Below are positions 39,061 through 50,128 of a stretch of 64,000 bases of DNA, piece by piece. Every line of letters starts with the position of its first letter. Positions within the stretch are counted from its first letter, which is position 1. The stretch spans positions 4,108,877 to 4,172,876 of the forward strand of contig JAQFVV010006216.1 in assembly GCA_028023455.1 (NCBI GenBank), given 5' to 3'. Source of the DNA: Epiperipatus broadwayi (taxonomy: Eukaryota; Onychophora; Udeonychophora; Euonychophora; Peripatidae). Below the pieces are notes generated by a model that searched no databases, was not told the DNA's origin, and worked only from the letters and a program-made list of their open reading frames with translations. A program made the translations under genes and the position numbers.

Positions 39061-39336
39061 TTATTTAAATTAGATCGTATAATTATTACCTTACGGGCTA
39101 CAATATTTGACGCAGTCTCAGTGGGTCTAACGACCCTGGCGCCCTCAAGTAGAAATTAAAAACTGGTTCTGCTCACGATTGTACCCGGTAATCATTCTAG
39201 GCCGAAGTTGATCAGGAAAAATAGCTGTGTTAAGAATTAAAATACAATTTTTTTTTATGTTGATACAGTTTGATCAACTCATGCTCAAATATACATTTGA
39301 GGCGTATAAGGGCTAGTAATACGAGAAACGTTACAA

Positions 39337-39354
39337 TGGCGACCCAACTCGAGG
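39337..39354 (+). promoter_or_regulatory. primer binding site of gypsy element
   Basis: TGGCGACCCAACTCGAGG begins one base after the LTR end. TGGCGACC-type sites are assigned to tRNA-Arg in some insect gypsy elements such as 412. The exact tRNA here is not established. Confidence 0.65.
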
Positions 39355-39760
39355 CTTACGAAAAAAAAAAAAAAACCACGACCTGAGAAAATTTAAAAAC
39401 GGCATAAAATTGAGAATTTAATGTTCGTAGCCGGAAAATAAATATGACCACAAATAGTGCGCAAGTCTAAAAAGTTATTGCGTACGATTACAAAAGTTTT
39501 TTTTAGAGTAGGATTTTAAATAAGGACTATATTGAAAGAAAATAATAGCTTATAAATTATTAAATAATAAATAAAACTGATCAAAGGTAAGAAATGACGG
39601 TAAAGGTAGAGGGGGACGGGAGATTATAGGGTGATAAAAGAGAGGGGTGTCGGTGAACGAATTTATTAGCAAAGCAAAATAAAATATTATATTTATATCG
39701 TAAAAATTGATAGCGTTAAGATTTTGTTTACTGTAGCAAAAATAAGCAACACGGCCATAT
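39355..39760 (+). other. gypsy untranslated leader
   Basis: About 0.4 kb between primer site and first ATG, with an A-rich run at 39360-39374 and no long open frame on the sense strand. The antisense frame at 39550-40044 overlaps the protease-coding region and is a shadow. Confidence 0.6.
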
Positions 39761-40816
39761 ATGAAATTGAGAAGTAATAAAAATACACAAAATATGGCAG
39801 AAGGCGCGGAAGAATTAAAAGAGGGCTCGGAACCCTTAATAAAAAAACTATTATACGAATGCATGACAGAATTCAAAGAAGAAATAAAAAAAGAAATGAC
39901 AGAGATGGTCAGAGGATTAAAAGAAGAAATAAAAGAACCAGTAAAAAAAAAAAGGAAAAGAAATAAAGTGATCAGTAGAACAACAGAAGAAAAGAGGATA
40001 GATAATCTTATTTGTGAATGGGATGGCGAATCGATTAAGTACACATCTCAAGAATGCCCAAAGGTTGTTTTGCAAATAAACGATGTCAAAGTAGAGACAT
40101 TGTGGGATTCTGGCAGCCAGATATCGGTAATGTCAGAAACAACATATGAGCGCATGCGGAGCCAACCCATAGAGATACCAACTCTACCAGTGAAAAGCAC
40201 GCTAATAACATTAGCAAATAACAAAAAGGCACAATTGGGATCAAAACAGGTTTGGGTGCAAATTAAGATAGAGGATAAAATTATGCCCCACACGCTATTA
40301 ATTCTAAAAGGGTTGGTACATGAAGCCATATTGGGGTCAGATTTTATGCACAAAACTGGGTGTGTGATCAATTATAAAGATGAAAAGATTATCTGTGATG
40401 GGGAAGAAGTGGAGTTTGGGTCGCGGATGAGAATGAACCATCAAAACGTATGTAATATGGAGGTTGAGACAGAACAGCCTTCAATAGAGGCACGGATTGA
40501 TGAAGTAATAAAGGGAGTGAAGGAAGGATGGAAAGAGGACTTAAAAGAAGTCTTAAATGAATATAAATCGAATTTTTCAGATAAACCCGGGGTTATTAAA
40601 GGGTATGAGCACAGGATCAAGATCGCTGACAGTACACCATACCAGGCAAGATCATACCCAGTGCCACACCACTATAGAGCTGAGGTAGAGAGAGAATTAG
40701 CTAAAATGGAGGAGTGGGATATTATCACTAAGGATTCGTCAGCATATAATAACCCATTGGTGGTTGTAAAAAAAAAGATGGAACCATACGACTGTGTTTG
40801 GATGCCAGGCAATTGA
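39761..40816 (+). pseudogene. gypsy Gag N-terminal remnant fused to protease and start of reverse transcriptase
   Basis: 351 codons from ATG. Residues 1-75 are charged and coiled-coil-like with a KKKRKRNK basic patch, as at the N-terminus of many gypsy Gag proteins. No capsid domain and no CCHC zinc knuckle follow. From about residue 100 it is a retropepsin: catalytic DSG at 116-118 in LWDSGSQISVMS, and ILGSDF at 190-195. From about 265 the reverse transcriptase N-terminal part begins, with SSAYNNPLVVV at 328-336. The frame is lost at a nine-A run (40768-40776): the downstream RT codons continue in another frame, as expected from a one-base change there. The stop at 40814-40816 is therefore secondary. 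Confidence 0.88.
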
Positions 40817-41124
40817 ACAAGATTACATGGCCAGATCAAAATGTTCCACCTCCAATAAATGAGTTGGTAAATAAATTCCGGGGGAAAAAGATATTTTCCA
40901 CGTTAGATCTGACTGCCAGCTATTGGCAGATCAGGTTACACCCTGCTGACCGGAAGTACACAGCATTTCGATATAATGGTATATCGTACCAATTTAACAG
41001 AATGCCTTTTGGTCTCAAGAATAGTGGAGCAGGCCTGCTAAAATGTCTCGATCGTGTGCTGTGCCCGGAAATAAAAAAGTTAATCACTGTTTACATGGAT
41101 GATGTGATTTATTGCATCCAATAA
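40798..41124 (+). pseudogene. gypsy reverse transcriptase core fragment
   Basis: This reads the central RT in a different frame from the protease ORF. Visible motifs are LDARQLNK (entered from the preceding frame), FSTLDLTASYWQI with the first catalytic Asp, FNRMPFGLKN, and the YMDD catalytic box at 41092-41103. A second frameshift follows within about 20 bases of YMDD, giving a stop at 41122-41124. The thumb and connection regions continue in the next ORF. Confidence 0.9.
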
Positions 41125-43201
41125 CGCCCAGGAACACTTACAACACCTCAAGTTGTTTCTACAAGAGTGCAATATGAAGGATATTCGCATTAATCTGCAA
41201 AAAAGCTGTTTAGGAGCAGAAGAAGTGAATTTCTTAGGGCACTTAATTAATGCCAATGGGATTAGACCCCACCCGGACAAAATCCAGGCAATACGAGATT
41301 TCCCAGCCCCTCGAACACCAAAACAGGTGAGATCGTTTTTGGGGATGTGTAATTTCTACAATAAATTTTACAAAAACTTTGCTTCAGACATGGAGCCTCT
41401 GCTGCAATTATTACGTAAGGGAACGTCATGGAAATGGACGGAAGAGCATGAGACCAATTTTAGGGTTATTAAAGAGAAATTCCTTAGTCAAGTGATGCTG
41501 GTTTACCCTGACTTAAGGAAACCGTTTATTGTTCAGGTAGATAGTAGCGGGTATGGGTTAGGTGCTGCTCTTATGCAAGCTCAAGAGGATGGTACCTGGG
41601 GTGTAATTTATTTTGTCAGCAGACCACTGAGAGGTGCAGAGATTAATTACTGTGTAACAGAGAAAGAGGCCTTGGCTGTGGTGTGGGCATTTCAGAAGTT
41701 CTGCCAATTCTTGATAGGATCGGAAACGATTGTTAGGACAGATCATAAGAGCCTAGAGTTCTTAAATCACAGTTATTTAACAAATAGTAGGCTAATCCGA
41801 TGGAGCCTTTTTCTCCAGGAGTTCAATTATTCCATCCAGTATTGTAAGGGCACTGAAAATGTGGTAGCCGACACATTGAGCCGGAATATTGTTCCTGATA
41901 CCCAGGACCATTTGCAGATGGAAGATATCTGTTTGGCAAGTGTAGAAGTAGAAACAGACGCTGTAGTAGAAGAAGGATTGAGACACTTAGGAAAGGTACA
42001 ACGGCAAAGCCCGACCTACAAGAAAATTATTGATCAACTAGAAGACAAAGATGAAGCGAGAGAGACAGCAGATGCTAACACTGATGAGAGATACCGCCTG
42101 AAAGAAGGGATCCTATGGTATATCACCGATCCTCAAAAGGATCAATGGAAAATGATCATACCAGAAAGTTTACAGGAAGGACTTATTGACTACACACATC
42201 ATTTGTATGGGCACTATGGTGTAAATAAAGTGGAAGCCTTATTGAGGACATGGTTCCACTGGCCGAATATGAGAGCACAGGTCACCAGGATAGTAAGCTC
42301 ATGTGAAATGTGTCAGAAGACAAAACCAGCAAACAAGTCATATCAAGGTCCATTGAATTCTATCATCCCTAAAGAACCCAATGACCTGGTGGCTATTGAT
42401 TTCTATGGACCATTGCCGGCTTTTGGGAAAATGAAATATCTACTAGTAGTATATGACCTTTTTTCAAAATGGGTGTCAGCATATCCAGTGACCCAAGCCA
42501 ATACCAAGAATGCCATACGAGCCCTTGAGGTACGATATTTTAAAAGGGTAGGCAAACCAAAAGCTATTTTGTCGGACCACGGTACGCCGTTCACATCTTA
42601 TGATTGGCAACAGTGGATAGAGAGGATGGAGGTAAAACACATATTGTCATCCATACGAAATCCACAATCAAACCCTTGTGAGCGGGTGATGAGAGAGTTA
42701 GGACGCCTCTTCAGGGTATATACTGCATCCAACCATAGAGGATGGGTGAAACAACTCCCAAGGGTGTTAAATTTCATAAATTGGTCTCATAATGAATCTA
42801 CCGGATTTGCACCTGTAAGACTTCACTTTGGACAAGCAATACCTAGGTTGTACCAATCCAAGTTACCCGCTGGTCCAGAAAACATTGATAAAGGGAGAGA
42901 TCATGAAGAAGCAAGAAAAAAATTGGAACACTGTGCCAAGCTCCGAACCCAGCGGAAAGGAGGCCTGACTGATAAGTTTAAAACAGGGGATACAGTATGG
43001 GTAAAAACGAACCCTGTGAGTCAAACTGGGAAGCATATTTTTAAGAAGTTCCAAAATTTGTATGAGGGACCTTACCAAATCAGCCGACAGGATGGTCCAA
43101 ATGCTTTCACTTTAAAGAATGGTGAAGGAGAAAGGGGTACCTATAACGCTAGGTCACTGAAACCATATAAGACTAGGACGTGGGTTAGAAGTACTCCATA
43201 A
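41125..43201 (+). CDS. gypsy RT thumb, RNase H and integrase
   Basis: Open to the stop at 43199-43201; numbering is from the TTG at 41153 (682 codons). The start is a frameshift border, not a true initiation site. RT ends with FLGHLINANGI and RSFLGMCNFYNKF. RNase H: D130, E170 or E172 in CVTEKEALA, D197 in RTDHKS and D240 in VVADTLSR. The integrase zinc finger has H350, H354, C384 and C387. The catalytic triad is D416, D475 and E510, with the typical 35-residue spacing. A GPY/F module (YEGPYQI, 639-641) is near the end. There is no chromodomain and no envelope frame. All catalytic residues are kept, so this part could still be functional if translated. Confidence 0.93.
43121..43137 (+). other. 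purine-rich run near the gypsy 3' end
   Basis: GGTGAAGGAGAAAGGGG lies in the last codons of pol, about 130 bp before the 3' LTR. A polypurine tract normally abuts the LTR. Here the bases next to the LTR are pyrimidine-rich (CATTCCCCTGCCCC), so the plus-strand priming site is unclear. Confidence 0.3.
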
Positions 43202-43267
43202 AGACTTATTAAGAATAAAATTAGTTCAAGCCCATATTTTATTCTCATTCCCCTGCCCCGGTGGTAT

Positions 43268-44614
43268 TGTACCATTTATTTATATATAAAGCACAAATTA
43301 CTTTTTGATATTAGGTATTATAAAAAAAAAGAAAGAAAGCGAACACAATCTTTATTTTTTTTTTAGCATAATGTTTTGAAAAGAGAAAAAAAAAACGTAC
43401 AGTGAAAGTTTAGTTTTTTTTTGAAATAAGTTAATTAAAATAAATTCAATGTTGGAAAGTGCATACTGAATCATTGATTAAAATAGCGAAAGGAAATTTT
43501 AAAAGGCGAAAGATTGTTATCAGAAACAATTTTCTGATGATAATTAAAAATGGCCGAAATTCTTAGCGGAAAACAGACTTTGTAAAAAAGAAAAGGAGAA
43601 GAATGTAGAAGTTTATAAAGTAGAACAAAGAAAAAGAAAGAACGTGCGCAGAGCTTCTAAAAAGAATCGAAGAGTATAAAAGGAGCGGACAGATTTGAAA
43701 AGGGGTCTTTTTTACCTGGGTGTTCCAATAGTGCTGAGCATTTGGAAGTGTTTCATATTTCTTTTAATAAAATGTGTTCACTTAGATACCAGCTGAAATC
43801 GCTCGCCATGAGTGAGTAGAACGATATCGTTTGCCGACACTTTCTCTCGGAAAAAGTCACCTAGATCGTCCCCGTGCTACCTAAATTAGATCGGAGATTC
43901 GGAAATAAAACTAAAAGAAAAAAAACAGCTACTGCGGACTACTCACTAACTGAATTGTACGTCGGGAAGATCGATGACCTACTTAATGTTAACTTACCGG
44001 TAAGTAAATGTACATAAATATTTTTTTTTTACATAAAGCTTTATGAATAATGAATTGAATTGAAATGTTATCCCATAAAATTTTCTTGGATCAGAAGATT
44101 TACGAACTGAGAAATGAACCAAAATATTGCTACAGAAAATCAGACTAAATAATTAATACTCCAATATTCGACGTAGATTAATGAATTCATATGCACAATC
44201 CTTTCCAACATTGTAATGTCTGTCTTAATCATAATGATTGAATGTTTGACGAGTTATAATAAATCTTTATTATTAACTTCACTTTCATTGTATGTGTCAA
44301 AAATTAATACTATTCTATGTGATTTTTTTTTATCTTTAGTTATTTAAATTAGATCGTATAATTATTACCTTACGGGCTACAATATTTGACGCAGTCTCAG
44401 TGGGTCTAACGACCCTGGCGCCCTCAAGTAGAAATTAAAAACTGGTTCTGCTCACGATTGTACCCGGTAATCATTCTAGGCCGAAGTTGATCAGGAAAAA
44501 TAGCTGTGTTAAGAATTAAAATACAATTTTTTTTTATGTTGATACAGTTTGATCAACTCATGCTCAAATATACATTTGAGGCGTATAAGGGCTAGTAATA
44601 CGAGAAACGTTACA
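43268..44614 (+). repeat. 3' LTR of gypsy element
   Basis: 1347 bp, same ends and internal signals as the 5' LTR. The two extra bases lie in an A run and a T run. It is followed by GTAT, the target duplication. Confidence 0.93.
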
Positions 44615-44618
44615 GTAT

Positions 44619-45203
44619 ATATGTGAAATGCATATAATATATCACTTCAATATATATATATGAATGTGTGTGTGTGTGCGTGCGTGCGTGCACGTGTGCT
44701 TATATGAATAATTTTTAATAAATACGCATACATGTTATTGTATTATACATGTATAAATATTGCAGTTTCAACTGATGAGTGCTGATTCAGCATAAAATGT
44801 GCATTGGGAGAATTATACATTTTTTTCACATATCTTATGTCATATGTTAATGATTACACTCTTCCACAAGGGGTATTAAAAGTTGATAGAAACCAGTCCT
44901 TATCTTGTGTAAGAGTATTATTCATTAAATGGATAATCCCTAGTCTAATGAATGATAAATAAAAATTATTAATATACTTCTGTCAACCTTATTGATAATT
45001 CAGAGTGAATTTAATTCATCAGCGAGATGAAATATGGCACTTAAGATTTATGAAATTCATAATCAATTATACAAGGATAGAGACAGTATCTCTCTTTTAA
45101 CATTTTGATTGTAATAATTAAATAAGATTTAATATGTAAACTTTAAATTGAACATAGCTCAATGTATATGTAAATAAAGAGAATAAATCATCTTCCCTTA
45201 GAC
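44619..45203. other. spacer with (TG)n/(CGTG)n microsatellite
   Basis: A TG/CGTG tract lies at about 44664-44696. The rest is AT-rich without a supported gene. The last 8 bases, CCTTAGAC, are the target duplication of the next element. Confidence 0.6.
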
Positions 45204-45690
45204 CAGTGGTCTTCAACCCTTGGTCCGGTGCCAGGCCGTGGAACTTTTCTGATGGTCCACCAGCTAGAGAAAGTTTATAATAACAAAATAATGAGTTTAA
45301 ATTTTTAATTAATATAACCAATTTTTATTTATTTTTTTCATCTCATTTTTACCCAATTAAAAAAAAAGAAAACAGAATGAAAACAAAATCTAATCAATCA
45401 TACATAAATTAATTTGTTTTTCTAGTTATCACAGATGTTTATTGGGGGGGGGGGGTAGAATTAAATTTTTTATTACTTTTCTAAAAAAATTCAAAATTAA
45501 AAAAAAAGTTTTTTATTGTACAAACTCCATATATATAAAACTTTATCTTATATATTTAACATTGTTGTTTTGATCAGTTATAACAATTATGCTCATCTTT
45601 AAGAAAATTTATCTATAGACTTCTGCAGGTCCGCGAAACCTTATCCTTATTTTTACTGGTCCGCAGGTGTGAAAAGGTTGAAGACCACTG
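45204..45690. mobile_element. hAT-type MITE, 487 bp
   Basis: Inverted ends CAGTGGTCTTCAACC and GGTTGAAGACCACTG are flanked by perfect 8 bp duplications CCTTAGAC (45196-45203 and 45691-45698). A CAGTGG-type end and an 8 bp duplication are hallmarks of hAT elements. Additional subterminal similarity involves GGTCCG and GTCCGC motifs. The interior is non-coding, with a 13-base G run near 45440. An autonomous partner is required for movement. Confidence 0.9.
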
Positions 45691-45698
45691 CCTTAGAC

Positions 45699-48387
45699 TA
45701 TGACTTAAAAGAACTCTATATATGGGAGCAATTCCTATGCTACTAAACAGACATAGGTTTAACTAAATTTCCTGGTAAAATAATAATACTGCAGCAACTT
45801 GGGATTATGATTTAAAACATAAATAATCAACAAGAATATTCATATTATATACACCTTTTATTAAAATTGTCAAATCTGTATTGATATATATGTAATCCTC
45901 AAATATTTTATGCTAATATTTCACACAATTAGTTATTATAACATGCCAATAATTCTCAAATAAAATATTTATATTTTAACAAATTATTTACAGCTTAAAT
46001 GTTTACAGACTTGAAGGCATACACAAATAATAATAAAGGCCAGTATGACATATTCAAGTCCTTAGACTTGCTTTGGCACATCCAGGGCCAAGTCTCTCTC
46101 CAGTATTATCTATAAAAGTCAACACACAGTGATTTCCAGCACTATGACATTGCAAGCAAACTGCACACATGTAATTTCCTTGAGCAAGTACCTCTTAAGT
46201 ATATGATTACATACTCTTATACTTAAAAAAATTTGATAAACTAAAATGTTATTAGATTTTAGGAATTGTTTACCATGTTTAAATAATTTTATTTTTTATT
46301 TATTGGCTTTATATTTTTGTTTATACATATTGAACCAGGTGGGATGTGGTAGATCACTTGGGAAACAAAAACTAGCATAAATTTTTTATTCTTTAATAGA
46401 AATATAAATTATGATAACAATATTGTAAGACTTACTTTTATACATACAATATATGATACCATTATTTATTATTATAAAATTATACATTTGATCTACATCA
46501 ATGCAATTTAAATATTGCTCCACACTGGTCCCTTAGGCAGAGAAGCATAATACCCAGAGGTTACCCATGCCCAAGCCAGCTATAGATATATAACTGTGGT
46601 TACATTTCAAGGACATGATCTTCTCAGCTGCAAAATTCAACACCTCTCATTCAAAGCATTTTTGTTGTTTTGAAGTAAAACTTCAGGCACCAGTTAATTA
46701 CCCCAAAAGAGTAAATAATGCACTTTGAACAATGACAAATTAATTCAGCACCTAAGAAATCCCCACTAGCTCAATCAAAAGAATAATATAATACAATATT
46801 GCTTTAATTATTGGTAAAAGAATTGACCAACAAAATATTAAGTTTTAAAGATAATTTATTTTAACTAAATGCTTATTATAATTTTTTAAACTACTTTTAT
46901 AAATTCTCTATTAGTCTAACTATGATATTTTTATATAATAACCATACATACATTCTTAATACATACAATAGAATACATTATAACATAAGGCATTAAATAA
47001 AGACACAGCATTGTAAAACATGCACATCAATAGTTCATTTTATGCATGCTATAGAGTTCATTTGTTTTACTGACTCTGGAGGCTTCAAATTATTGCAATG
47101 GCTACATTAATCTCAGAAATGGAATAAAAAATGTTATTTATTACCTATAGGATTTTTGGACATTGACTTCTTGCTGTTTGCTGCTTCATGTGAATTTTTA
47201 TCAACTGGTTGAATTTTAGGCTTTTGTGGAGGTTCCTATGATTGCTATTTCATGTTACTATTATTTAAGACAGTTAGATATTTCTGGTGGTTTCAAATTA
47301 GTAGGCAGGCATTACTTCTATTGGGCAGGTTGCTGATGTTCCATTGGACTGAGGATGGAATCTGTTAACACTGCGTTGTTATGAAAAAATACTGACAGGA
47401 TACATGACAAGACTGACTGAAGACTGATTGTAAAACTGATTGAATGATGAAAAACAGACTATTTATGTGATGACTTGTTGTCATTTTTTCATTAGTTTCC
47501 ATTGTTGAAAATTCATCCACTGCTTTTGATTAAAATTTTGATAAGATTTTAATTAATTAATTGTTTATGGATTCTTTAATTAGTAGTCATTGCTAATTCT
47601 GTTTTTATATAGATTATGAGTGTATACAATCCTTGAGGGAAATTCCAATTATACGCTTTCATTTGTTTTTTAATATTCAACTTTCATATTCCATTTTATT
47701 AACATGCACACATTTTACTATTCCTTTATGTTTACATCTCACTATTAATGGACATATATATTTTATTTCTTTTAAATAACAGGAAGAGACTTTTTTTCTT
47801 TAAATTAAATGAAAAGAGATATTTTTAATTTTATGTAAAAGATTCATTTTTAAACAGCTATAGTTTTAACTTTTAATTACTTGAAATTCAACTACTTTTA
47901 ACTTTTCTTACTAATTCTCGCCCACTTCCAATTACTCTTTAATATGTGAAACTATGAATTAATTAACTTTTAGCAAACTGTATTTTGTTTTAAACTAATA
48001 ATAATAAAAAACACTCTTCAGACTTCTATAAGTTTATTTATTTTCAAACGAGATATTTTTCTCCTTTTTTTTCTAATGAGATACTTTATTCAATTATTTA
48101 CAGACAGCTTAGTGATTCTATTATTTATTAATCAATTCTTAAAACTTTTGCATTATTTATAAAAATTTTACTTTTAATAATTGTGACCAGCAATTTCACT
48201 TGGAGCGCTCTTCACAAGCGGTATATATGTGTGTGTGTGTGAAAACCTGTTTATAGCATTTCTTTAACATATTTGCTGTTTCTGAAGAAATGAAAATTAA
48301 TTTGGAGATATTTTTTAAAAAAAATTATATTATATTTTTAATTTTGTTTTCCTGAATCATTTGAGTTTCTTTCACATTTATATAGTT
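45699..48387. other. AT-rich stretch with weak exon candidate
   Basis: Mostly no recognisable content. Patches at 46000-46200 and 46500-46770 have higher GC but no open frame or element boundary that I can support. A weak minus-strand exon candidate lies at 47145-47235. Confidence 0.4.
47145..47235 (-). CDS. weak exon candidate, Pro/Lys/Ser-rich
   Basis: On the minus strand, 91 bp lie between an AG (ATCATAG) and a donor CTATAG|GTAATA, and read EPPQKPKIQPVDKNSHEAA followed by NSKKSMSKNPI. The composition is unlike the surrounding chance frames, but the open frame is only about 36 codons long, the acceptor lacks a good pyrimidine tract, and no family is recognised. Confidence 0.18.
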
Positions 48388-48431
48388 GTCCAGATGGCCT
48401 AGTGGATGAATGAATTTGAAATTCACTAACC
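48388..48431 (+). repeat. tRNA-like fragment (SINE head or tRNA pseudogene)
   Basis: GTCCAGATGGCCTAGTGGAT contains an A-box match (TGGCCTAGTGG) and is followed by TTTGAAATTC, like the anticodon loop of tRNA-Ser with TGA. The second half (B box, T loop, acceptor stem) is missing, and a T run follows. It is not a functional tRNA gene. Confidence 0.35.
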
Positions 48432-48934
48432 TACCACAAATTTTTTTTAACAGATAATCAAGACAACTGCTATATTATACTCACATATTAATCACATATT
48501 ATTAACCTTTTTCTCTTTATACAATTCAGAGAATTTTTCTTTATTTTGCAAAAAACATGGTATATTTGTAATAATCTTGGCAACCCAAATATTTAACATC
48601 CCTTTTTTTTTTTCATCACCAAACAAACAATAGTGGATTGGCTCTAAACACAATGAATAAATAAATCTTGTGTATGCACTGGTAACATAAATTGCAAATA
48701 AACTTTAAATGGTTGAAATAAATTACATCATTATAATGTGATGTCTTTCCAAACAATCATATGCCTGCTTACTTTTGCTGTATTTACCATTCTTTATATA
48801 TATATAATTTAAAATTGCCTAACATTATACTAGTAATAAATAAAATACAAAACCATAAAACAATACAATATTAAATAATAAACAAAACTTCCCATAATTC
48901 ATTTCAAAAACCAACTTCCCTTTATATCAAAAGA

Positions 48935-49452
48935 TGTCTTCATAAGATTGATAGCCTCATATTCAAGAAGTTTTATCATTAAAGTTTCCTTTACTCTTCT
49001 CTTTAATTCATTCTTTTCATAAAAAATAACTTGCATTGTCAAACAATATTTTATGATCTGTATTCAATTCATGAATATATAAAGCTGAGTTATGATACCT
49101 ATGTTTAACTCTACTTATATGAGCTTTAATCCTTTCATATAAATTTAGTCTGACCTATATAAATCTTACTACAACTACAAGGAATCTTATAAATAATACC
49201 AGGAATAATTTACTATCAATCGACTGTTTTGAACTATTCACTAAAGAATTCAAATCAGAATCTTTCTTCCATACCACATTCATTCCCCCCAAACAATTGA
49301 CTATTATTACAAACCAAATTATAAATTGATGATTTAAATGGTAAAGACATAAACTCTTTATCCCTACCAACCATAAAATTTTTCCTATTAGTGTCATGAC
49401 TATAAATATTATTAAATACAACATTTCTAATAAATTCATGATTATAACTCAC
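48935..49452 (-). pseudogene. Penelope-like linker and GIY-YIG endonuclease, broken
   Basis: Downstream of RT on the minus strand, an Asn/Phe-rich linker (49255-49452) is followed by GIIYKIPCSCSKIYIGQTK near 49200-49150, which carries the GIY and YIG motifs and the CxC pair typical of this endonuclease. ERIKAHISRVKHRYHNSAL and HELNTDHK then match the following conserved helices. A frame change and a stop precede GIIY. This domain makes the target nick for retrotransposition. Confidence 0.78.
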
Positions 49453-49538
49453 TTCTACATAATCATCAGCAAATTGACCTTTTTAAATATCAGAATTATT
49501 ACTAAAGTTATTAAGCCTTCTATTCCTACAACAAAAAT

Positions 49539-50128
49539 TCAAGAAAGATATTTTTTATGCATAAAAGGCTGATAACTATCAGGCCTAATCATAATTCTCA
49601 AATTCTTAGGTTTTATAAAATGACTACAAAATAAAACATCAACCTTCTCAACACTTAAATCCAAAAATTTTAATTTTACAAAATCAAAACTACCCCCCTC
49701 AATAGTAAAATTAATATTAGAATCAAAAGCATTCAATCCATATAAAACTCCTCTAATTTTTTTTTCTGAATAAGAAACAAACAATCATCAACATACCTAA
49801 CAAATAATTTTAAAGAAACAGAAAATTGATTAATAATACTACATTCCAAAAAATCAATATAGGTAAAACATGTTAAAGGAGAAATAACATAACCAATAAC
49901 TCAACACTCTTTAATTTTATAAAATACATCATTACACATAAAATACATTGAATCTTCTAATAGCAAAAGCAAATCATAAATAATCTTAATCTTATCTGCA
50001 GAAAAACATTCAACCTTTTTTAAAATTGAAAGAAAAAACCATACAACAGATTGATACATATTTTCAAAGTCTAAACTACCAGAAACACAATTATTATCTA
50101 AAACAAAACCATTTATTTTATTTTGATA
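49539..50128 (-). pseudogene. Penelope-like reverse transcriptase, broken
   Basis: Reading from 50128 downward: FVLDNNCVSGSLDFENMYQSV (the block with the first catalytic Asp), then a long stretch ending at an in-frame stop after YKIKEC, a degraded SPL block, and FVRYVDDCLFLIQ with the YVDD catalytic box at about 49783-49794. After a frameshift in an A-rich run, the thumb follows: LNAFDSNINFTIE, LKFLDLSVEK and IKPKNLRIMIRPDS. At least one stop and one frameshift inactivate it. Confidence 0.75.

Larger units (their letters stand above)
37991..39335 (+). repeat. 5' LTR of gypsy element
   Basis: TG...CA ends (TGTACCATTT...AACGTTACA), 1345 bp, nearly identical to 43268-44614. It holds a TATA box, a polyadenylation signal and CpG-rich sequence around 38520-38600, in contrast with its AT-rich surroundings. 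It is long for a gypsy LTR. Confidence 0.93.
37991..44614 (+). mobile_element. Ty3/gypsy LTR retrotransposon, gag-deleted, pol frameshifted
   Basis: The full element is 6.6 kb: two LTRs of about 1.35 kb, a primer binding site, and a coding region ordered protease, reverse transcriptase, RNase H, integrase, which is the Ty3/gypsy order. It is flanked by GTAT (37987-37990 and 44615-44618), the 4 bp target duplication usual for the group. LTR comparison by eye finds 14 substitutions and two homopolymer length changes, about 1% divergence, so the insertion is young relative to everything around it. No capsid or nucleocapsid region is present, no envelope gene is present, and pol is split by two frameshifts. 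This copy is therefore not autonomous. Confidence 0.93.

Noticed and set aside
39550-40044. 164-codon minus-strand frame over the gypsy leader and protease
   Set aside because: Antisense to the coding region, hydrophobic low-complexity peptide, and no expectation of a gene on that strand.
48388-48431. Functional tRNA-Ser gene
   Set aside because: Only the D-arm side and anticodon region are recognisable; T arm and acceptor stem are missing.
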